Assembly: GCA_024644345.1 (NCBI GenBank)
Contig: JAHELE010000007.1
Location: 1-48,595, forward strand
Reading direction: 5' to 3'
Source of the DNA: Actinomycetes bacterium
GTDB taxonomy: Bacteria > Actinomycetota > Actinomycetes > JAHEKZ01
DNA: 48,595 nt
The notes below the pieces were generated by a model. That model did no database searches. It worked only from the letters and a program-made list of their open reading frames with translations, and was not told where the DNA came from. The translations under genes were made by a program, and so were the position numbers. How positions within the stretch are numbered: the stretch's first letter is position 1; each line of letters opens with the position of its first letter. Positions 43,172 through 48,595 of this stretch are shown here, piece by piece.

Positions 43172-43474
43172 TCATGGCCGCCAGCGTGCTCGCGTCATAT
43201 CGACCCGGTGTCCGGCGAACGCGACCCCTTCGCCCCGCAGCCGGCGCATCTGTTCGTCGCGGTGGATCTCGGCGCACGTACCGTCTGCCCGCAGAACCCT
43301 CCACCACGCGACACCTGAGCCGAAGCGCGCCATCGCCTGACCCACCTGTCGTGCGCCGCCCTTTCCCAGCAGGTCCGCGATATCGCTGTACGCGGCAACG
43401 CGCCCTGGCGGGATCTCACTGACGAGGTCGAGAACCTCCTCGGCAAAAGGTGTCGGAAGCGCGTCGCGGGCCAC
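43172..43474 (-). CDS. Alkyltransferase-like protein (ATL, MGMT family)
   Basis: A 100-residue MGMT-fold protein that recognises O6-alkylguanine and flags it for nucleotide excision repair without removing the alkyl group. It has the DNA-binding wing (IPPGRVAAYSDIADLLG, GARQVGQAM), but where true alkyltransferases have the catalytic PCHR, this reads AWWRVLRADG, so Cys and His are replaced and the enzyme activity is lost, as in ATL proteins. GTG start. First gene of the ATL-adnA-adnB-nudC run. From memory Rv3204 of M. tuberculosis lies at the same place. Confidence 0.92.
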   Translation of the reverse strand: MARDALPTPFAEEVLDLVSEIPPGRVAAYSDIADLLGKGGARQVGQAMARFGSGVAWWRVLRADGTCAEIHRDEQMRRLRGEGVAFAGHRVDMTRARWRP

Positions 43475-43504
43475 GTCCGCACCTTAGGCGAGCGGGGACG
43501 CGAG

Positions 43505-45979
43505 GTGTGGCACGATCACGACGTGGCTGACTCTCCGGACGGCCCGACGGCGAGCCATCCAGGGCTGGCATCGGCGGGCGACCCTCGCACCGGCGCTCTG
43601 CGGCCACTCCCACCGGCTCACGTCGTGGAGCCGGAACAACCGAGTCGCATCCGCCGACCAAACGACGCCCTGCGTCTGGCCGTGTGGGCCGCCGCAACCG
43701 GACTGATGCTGCTACTGGGCGACATCGCCCTGGGAACGACGGTCGGCCTGGAGGAAGACCTGGCCAGTGGAATCACTCGGCTTCCCGATCTGATTCTCAC
43801 CATCCTCGCGGTCGCAAGTAACCTTCTGCTCTTCCTCCTTCCCCCGTTGGTACTGACCGATCTCGCGCTCCGACGCCGCTGGCGCACGATCGCCGTGGGC
43901 ACCGCGGCTGGCGTGAGCGCCTGGCTGGTCGCCTACGCGTTCTCGATTCTTGGCCCTGAGTACATGTCGCCAGCCCTGCTCGACGCGCTCACGACAACCA
44001 CGTCTCCCGGCTCTCGTACGCCGGTGGCCTTCCCCCTCGTGACCGCCGTGGTCGCCCTGGCGTCGGTGGACGGACTTCGCGGACGCCCGCGTCTGGCCAC
44101 GGTCGTATGGGGGTCGCTCATCGGCTTCTCCATCCTTTTGGTGTTCGACCAGTCAGCCGCCCCGCTCGCTCTCGCCGTCAGCGCCAGCGGCGGGCGCACG
44201 ATCGGCCTCGCCTTCCGGTACGGCTTCGGCACCGTCAATCCCCGTCCGGCTGGAGCAGAGGTCGCCCAAGCCCTGGCGTCCGTAGCGATCCCCCTTGCGT
44301 ATCTCAAGTGGGATGGGGAAAGCGACGACGAGCGCCACTACCTGGGAAGCACGCTCGACGGCCAGGCGCTGGACATCCGGGTGATCGACCGTGATCGTCG
44401 GTCAGCAGGTCTGATCTATCAGCTCTACCGCCGCATGCGTGTTCAGGGGGTGGTGGAGCGCCCGCCCACCTGGTCGGTTCGTCGGGCGGTCGATCAAGCG
44501 GCGCTTCCGGTTCTCGCCGCACGCCGCAACGGAGTGCGGACACCTGACCTCATCGCAGCGGCATCGGTCACCTCAGACTCTGCGGTGCTCGCCTTTGAGG
44601 ACGTGCCTGGGCTGCACACCTTCGAGACGATCGAGGTGTCCGAGCTGGACGACGACACCCTCGCTGATCTGTGGGCGCAGGTACGGACGTTGCATCGTGC
44701 CGGTATCGCGCACGAAGAGCTGCACGCCGGAAACATTGCGCTCGACGCCTCCGGACGGGTCTGGCTTCTGGGGCTGGAGTACGGCGAGATCGCCGCCGAC
44801 CAGCTGACTTTGCGGATCGACGATGGTGAGCTGCTGGTCACGACCGCTCTCATCGTCGGGGCCGATCGGGCCGTTAGGGGAGCCTTGCAGGAGCTCACCG
44901 CGCAACGACTCGGAGAGGCGCTCCCGCTCCTGCAGACGATCGCCCTGAGCCGCGCGAACCGAAAGGCGATCAAGGGCAACCGCGCAGTGATGCAGGATCT
45001 GCGAGACGCCGTTGTCGCGGCGTTCCCCTCGGCGCCGACCGAACCGGTCCGTCTGGAGCGCATGAGGCCACGGACTCTCGTGGCGTTCTTCGCGTCAGCG
45101 GTAGCCGTCACCATCCTGATGGGTCAGCTGGCATCGGTGAACCTCGTGTCGGTCGTCACCGAGGCAGACCCCCGTTGGGCCGCAGTGGCCATGACCATGT
45201 CGATCTTGACGTATGTCGGCGCCACCATCGTGATCACGAGCCTGGCGCCGGTTGCCCTCCGATGGATCCGGACGTTCCAGACGCAGTGGGCCTCGACGTT
45301 CGTGTCACTGGTCGCCCCAGCGGCGGTGGGGAACATCGGCACCAACAGTCGCTATCTGCAGCAGTCCGGCGCGAGCCCGGCGGTCGCCATTGCCAGTGTC
45401 GGCGCAACCCAGATCTTCGTCTTCCTCTCCTACCTGATCTTGGTGGTGGTCTTCGGTGTCATCACGGGCCAGCAGCAGGGCCCCGACCTGATCCCCAACA
45501 CCACGGTCCTTCTGGTCGTTGCCGGCACCGCTACGGTCGCCGCCACGCTCTTGGCCATCCCAGCTACCCGACGTGCGATCCGTTCCCGGGTGGCTCCACT
45601 GCTGTCGACCACTTGGCCGCGACTGCTCGAGTCCGCCCGACAGCCGCGACGCATCGCGATGGGACTGGGCGGAGCCCTGATGCTGAACCTCTGCTACGCG
45701 GCAGCGCTGTTCGCGGCCGTCTCGGCCTACGGAGGCAACCTTGAGTACGCCACCGTGGGATTCGTCTACCTGGCTGCCGGTGCCGTCGGGTCGGCGGCTC
45801 CGACACCGGGGGGGATAGGGGCGGTCGAGGCCGCGTTGGCGGCCGGCCTCAGCGCTGCCGGCCTCGATGGCGGCACGGCGGTTCAGTCGGCCCTGCTGTT
45901 CCGCGCGGTGACCTTCTGGATTCCGATGCTTCCCGGCTGGTTGAGCTTCGGATACCTGCAGCGGCACGGTGCGCTCTAG
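43505..45979 (+). CDS. Large membrane protein: flippase-like domain with degenerate kinase domain
   Basis: An 824-residue protein in three parts. An N-terminal membrane module of about six or seven helices spans about 55-280. A soluble centre (about 270-500) resembles an ABC1/aminoglycoside-kinase fold, with HEELHAGNIALD (compare HGDLHPGNI) and LLGLEYGEI in place of a DFG motif, so key catalytic Asp residues are replaced. A C-terminal MprF/LPG-synthase-type transmembrane domain (about 520-824) ends with the GAVGSAAPTPGGIGAVEAALAAGL signature. It probably moves or modifies an envelope lipid; the substrate is unknown. GTG 43505 or 43523 may be the start. Confidence 0.85.
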   Translation: MWHDHDVADSPDGPTASHPGLASAGDPRTGALRPLPPAHVVEPEQPSRIRRPNDALRLAVWAAATGLMLLLGDIALGTTVGLEEDLASGITRLPDLILTILAVASNLLLFLLPPLVLTDLALRRRWRTIAVGTAAGVSAWLVAYAFSILGPEYMSPALLDALTTTTSPGSRTPVAFPLVTAVVALASVDGLRGRPRLATVVWGSLIGFSILLVFDQSAAPLALAVSASGGRTIGLAFRYGFGTVNPRPAGAEVAQALASVAIPLAYLKWDGESDDERHYLGSTLDGQALDIRVIDRDRRSAGLIYQLYRRMRVQGVVERPPTWSVRRAVDQAALPVLAARRNGVRTPDLIAAASVTSDSAVLAFEDVPGLHTFETIEVSELDDDTLADLWAQVRTLHRAGIAHEELHAGNIALDASGRVWLLGLEYGEIAADQLTLRIDDGELLVTTALIVGADRAVRGALQELTAQRLGEALPLLQTIALSRANRKAIKGNRAVMQDLRDAVVAAFPSAPTEPVRLERMRPRTLVAFFASAVAVTILMGQLASVNLVSVVTEADPRWAAVAMTMSILTYVGATIVITSLAPVALRWIRTFQTQWASTFVSLVAPAAVGNIGTNSRYLQQSGASPAVAIASVGATQIFVFLSYLILVVVFGVITGQQQGPDLIPNTTVLLVVAGTATVAATLLAIPATRRAIRSRVAPLLSTTWPRLLESARQPRRIAMGLGGALMLNLCYAAALFAAVSAYGGNLEYATVGFVYLAAGAVGSAAPTPGGIGAVEAALAAGLSAAGLDGGTAVQSALLFRAVTFWIPMLPGWLSFGYLQRHGAL

Positions 45980-46380
45980 GCGGGCTCGCCGACGTCGCCT
46001 TCGTACTTGGACAGGGTGTCGTCGAGAACCCGGAGCACGCAGAACTCGTTGCCCTCCGGGTCAGCCATGACCACCCACGTCTGGCTGTCGCCCTGGCCGA
46101 TGTCGACGCGCCTGGCGCCGAGCCCCTCAAGCCTGGCCACCTCGGCGTCCTGATCATCGGGCCGCAGATCGAGGTGCAGGCGGTTCTTCACCTGCTTGGC
46201 CCCGGGGACACGCAGGAAGAGCAGGTCGGTGGCGTGACCCTCGTGCGACGACGAAGGCGTGACGGCCACCTCAGCGTCGTCCTCGAAGTCGATCATCCAC
46301 CCAAGAGCCTGGCTCCAGAAGCGCGCCAAGCGAGCCGGATCCGAGCAGTCGACGGTCACGCAGTCGATTCGGAGCGTCAT
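45976..46380 (-). CDS. VOC family protein (glyoxalase/bleomycin-resistance fold)
   Basis: A 134-residue vicinal-oxygen-chelate fold protein. Typical features are the opening RIDCVTVDCSDPARLARFWSQALGW, a central NRLHLDLR strand and the closing WVVMADPEGNEFCVL. These are common in uncharacterised actinobacterial VOC proteins, and the metal ligands typical of true glyoxalase I are not evident. Its stop overlaps the stop of the convergent flippase-like gene by four bases (CTAG). Function unknown. Confidence 0.9.
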   Translation of the reverse strand: MTLRIDCVTVDCSDPARLARFWSQALGWMIDFEDDAEVAVTPSSSHEGHATDLLFLRVPGAKQVKNRLHLDLRPDDQDAEVARLEGLGARRVDIGQGDSQTWVVMADPEGNEFCVLRVLDDTLSKYEGDVGEPA

Positions 46381-46407
46381 GCCGACATTCTGGTTGCGCA
46401 GGTGCGA

Positions 46408-47601
46408 TCAGTAAATGGGTTTACTCGGCTCGATCTGATTGACCCAGGCAACGACGCCGCCACCCACGTGCTGTGCGTTGGCGAACCCAGCGCCCTTCGC
46501 GACGGCGAGCACCTCGGCCGAGCGTCCTCCGACCTTGCAGTAGAACACCACCGGCTTGTCCTGAGGAAGCTGCTCGAGCGCCGAACCCAGAAGGAACTCG
46601 TTCTTGGGGATGAGGACCGACCCGTTGATGGCAACGATCTCGCGTTCGGCCGGCTCACGGACATCCACCAGGAAGAAGTCGGTTTCGCCCTTCGCCCGGC
46701 GGTCGAGCATTGCTTCGAGGTCACGCACGCTGATCGTCGACTCGCGTGCGGCATCGGCGGCGGCATCGGAGATCGTGCCACAGAACGCCTCGTAGTCGAT
46801 CAGCTCGGTCACCGTCGGGTTCTCACCGCAGACGGCGCAGTTCGGGTCTTTGCGGATCCGTACCTTGCGCACCTGTGCCTCGAGGGCGTCGTAGATGACC
46901 AGCTGGCCGATCAGGCTGTCGCCGACACCGGTGATCAGCTTGATCGCTTCGTTGGCCTGGAAGGTGCCGACCGTTCCGGCCATCACGCCGAGTACGCCAC
47001 CCTCGGCACACGACGGAACCATCCCGGGGGGTGGAGGCTCGGGGTAGAGGCACCGGTAGCAGGGCCCGTGCTCGGCCCAGAACACGCTGGCCTGACCGTC
47101 GAAGCGGTAGATCGAGCCCCAGACGTAGGGCTTGCCGAGCAGCACGGCGGCATCGTTGACCAGGTAGCGCGTCGCGAAGTTGTCGGTGCCGTCGACGATC
47201 AGGTCGTACTGGCTGAAGATGCTCATGACGTTCGTGGAGTCGAGCCGCTCCTCGTGCACCTGCACGGTGACGAACGGGTTGATCTCCTTGATGGAGTCGC
47301 GGGCCGACTCAGCCTTGGACCGTCCCACATCACTCTGACCGTGGATGATCTGGCGCTGCAGGTTCGACTCGTCGACGATGTCGAACTCGACGATGCCGAT
47401 TGTTCCGACGCCCGCCGCAGCGAGATAGACGAGAGTGGGCGAGCCGAGGCCACCGGCCCCAATGGCCAGGACCCGCGCGTTCTTGAGCCGCTTCTGCCCA
47501 GCCATCGCCACCTCAGGAATGATGATGTGGCGCGAATAGCGCTTGACCTCATCGATCGACAGGTCGTCAGACGGCTCGACGAGCGGTGGCAGGCTGGTCA
47601 C
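46408..47601 (-). CDS. moeZ: Adenylyltransferase/sulfurtransferase MoeZ (MoeB-rhodanese fusion)
   Basis: MoeZ adenylates and then thiocarboxylates small ubiquitin-like carriers such as MoaD, feeding sulfur into molybdopterin, thioamino-acid or other pathways. Domain 1 (1-280) is the E1 fold with GAGGLGSP (48-55), Zn cysteines C181, C184, C255 and C258, and C198 as the likely thioester Cys. Domain 2 (about 290-397) is a rhodanese with the active loop YCKVGGRSAE (C355). This two-domain form is the actinobacterial MoeZ. It is divergent from furA; the 164-base gap holds two palindromes. Confidence 0.95.
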   Translation of the reverse strand: MTSLPPLVEPSDDLSIDEVKRYSRHIIIPEVAMAGQKRLKNARVLAIGAGGLGSPTLVYLAAAGVGTIGIVEFDIVDESNLQRQIIHGQSDVGRSKAESARDSIKEINPFVTVQVHEERLDSTNVMSIFSQYDLIVDGTDNFATRYLVNDAAVLLGKPYVWGSIYRFDGQASVFWAEHGPCYRCLYPEPPPPGMVPSCAEGGVLGVMAGTVGTFQANEAIKLITGVGDSLIGQLVIYDALEAQVRKVRIRKDPNCAVCGENPTVTELIDYEAFCGTISDAAADAARESTISVRDLEAMLDRRAKGETDFFLVDVREPAEREIVAINGSVLIPKNEFLLGSALEQLPQDKPVVFYCKVGGRSAEVLAVAKGAGFANAQHVGGGVVAWVNQIEPSKPIY

Positions 47602-47677
47602 GGGTCACTCCAAGATCATCAGAACGGCACGACTCCGCGTATAACTGTGCCCGACCTGATCGCATTCCGAGAGCGGT

Positions 47678-47741
47678 GTCCACTATGTGGACGTTAAGGA
47701 CCAGCAGAGAAGAATCTGGAGTCAATCTATTCCTTGAGTCC
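47678..47741. promoter_or_regulatory. Two palindromes in the moeZ-furA divergent promoter region
   Basis: GTCCAC-TAT-GTGGAC (47678-47692) is a perfect 6-bp inverted repeat with a 3-base centre. Forty bases further on, GGAGTCAA (47718-47725) and TTGAGTCC (47734-47741) form 8-bp arms with one mismatch, located about 25 bases before the furA start. Fur-family regulators beside katG are commonly autoregulated through such sites, so the second is a likely FurA box; the first may serve moeZ. Both are inferences from symmetry and position. Confidence 0.45.
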
Positions 47742-47765
47742 CTCTACTCTGACTAGGGTGGACTC

Positions 47766-48595
<830 letters not shown>

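Noticed and set aside
46174-47697. Open frame of 507 codons on the plus strand
   Set aside because: Antisense to moeZ and the VOC gene, both of which have clear family motifs; the frame shows no domain.

Overview
The window is high-GC DNA from an actinobacterium. The main evidence is a WhiB-family regulator with an AT-hook (WhiB7 type), AdnA/AdnB helicase-nucleases, UvrD2, a mycoredoxin-like glutaredoxin, PPA1309-type and UPF0182 proteins, and frequent GTG starts. From memory, the gene order from about 25 to 47.6 kb follows the Mycobacterium tuberculosis stretch Rv3194c to Rv3206c (ylbL, Zn hydrolase, ThiF-like, ABC1 kinase, whiB7, uvrD2, mrx1, nudC, adnB, adnA, ATL, moeZ). Cell-envelope gene content would suit Nocardioidaceae or Propionibacteriales, but family rank cannot be proven from this window.

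Layout. 1-3087: the end of narG and all of narHJI, a membrane respiratory nitrate reductase. 3084-3240: a long imperfect inverted repeat filling the gap to a convergent pirin gene. 4346-5359: rsgA. 5373-11769: a complete peptide-type ABC importer on the minus strand (binding lipoprotein, two permeases, two ATPases); the first permease carries a large extra membrane insertion. 11973-21289: a mixed region with a frameshifted small gene, a methyltransferase, a secreted beta-helix protein, a P450, a ROK sugar kinase, a DEAD-box helicase, DUF4188 and small membrane proteins. 21460-21533: initiator tRNA-Met. 21586-28804: UPF0182, PPA1309, a YlbL-type Lon-like protease, moaE, a zincin-like hydrolase and a NUDIX hydrolase.

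28815-35884: a YgjP-type peptidase; a 425-base gap with a cluster of DnaA-box-like nonamers and a strong RNA-like fold; a zinc-ribbon mini-protein; a ThiF-like/UbiB-kinase pair; whiB7 with a visible attenuation leader; uvrD2 and mrx1. 35895-43474: a minus-strand set ATL, adnA, adnB, nudC (alkylation recognition, double-strand-end processing, NADH/NAD cap hydrolysis). 43505-47601: a large flippase-like membrane protein with a degenerate kinase domain, a VOC protein and moeZ. 47766-48595: furA followed by the start of katG.

Functional threads. MoaE and MoeZ supply molybdopterin and sulfur transfer, which the molybdenum enzyme NarGHI needs. whiB7, uvrD2, mrx1, adnAB, ATL, furA and katG together form a stress and repair neighbourhood covering translation inhibitors, DNA breaks, alkylation, thiol redox and peroxide. 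The most complete regulatory system readable directly from sequence is the whiB7 leader: promoter with an AT-rich element, a 43-codon upstream ORF, and three mutually exclusive RNA segments ending in a terminator. No prophage, insertion sequence or CRISPR array was seen.
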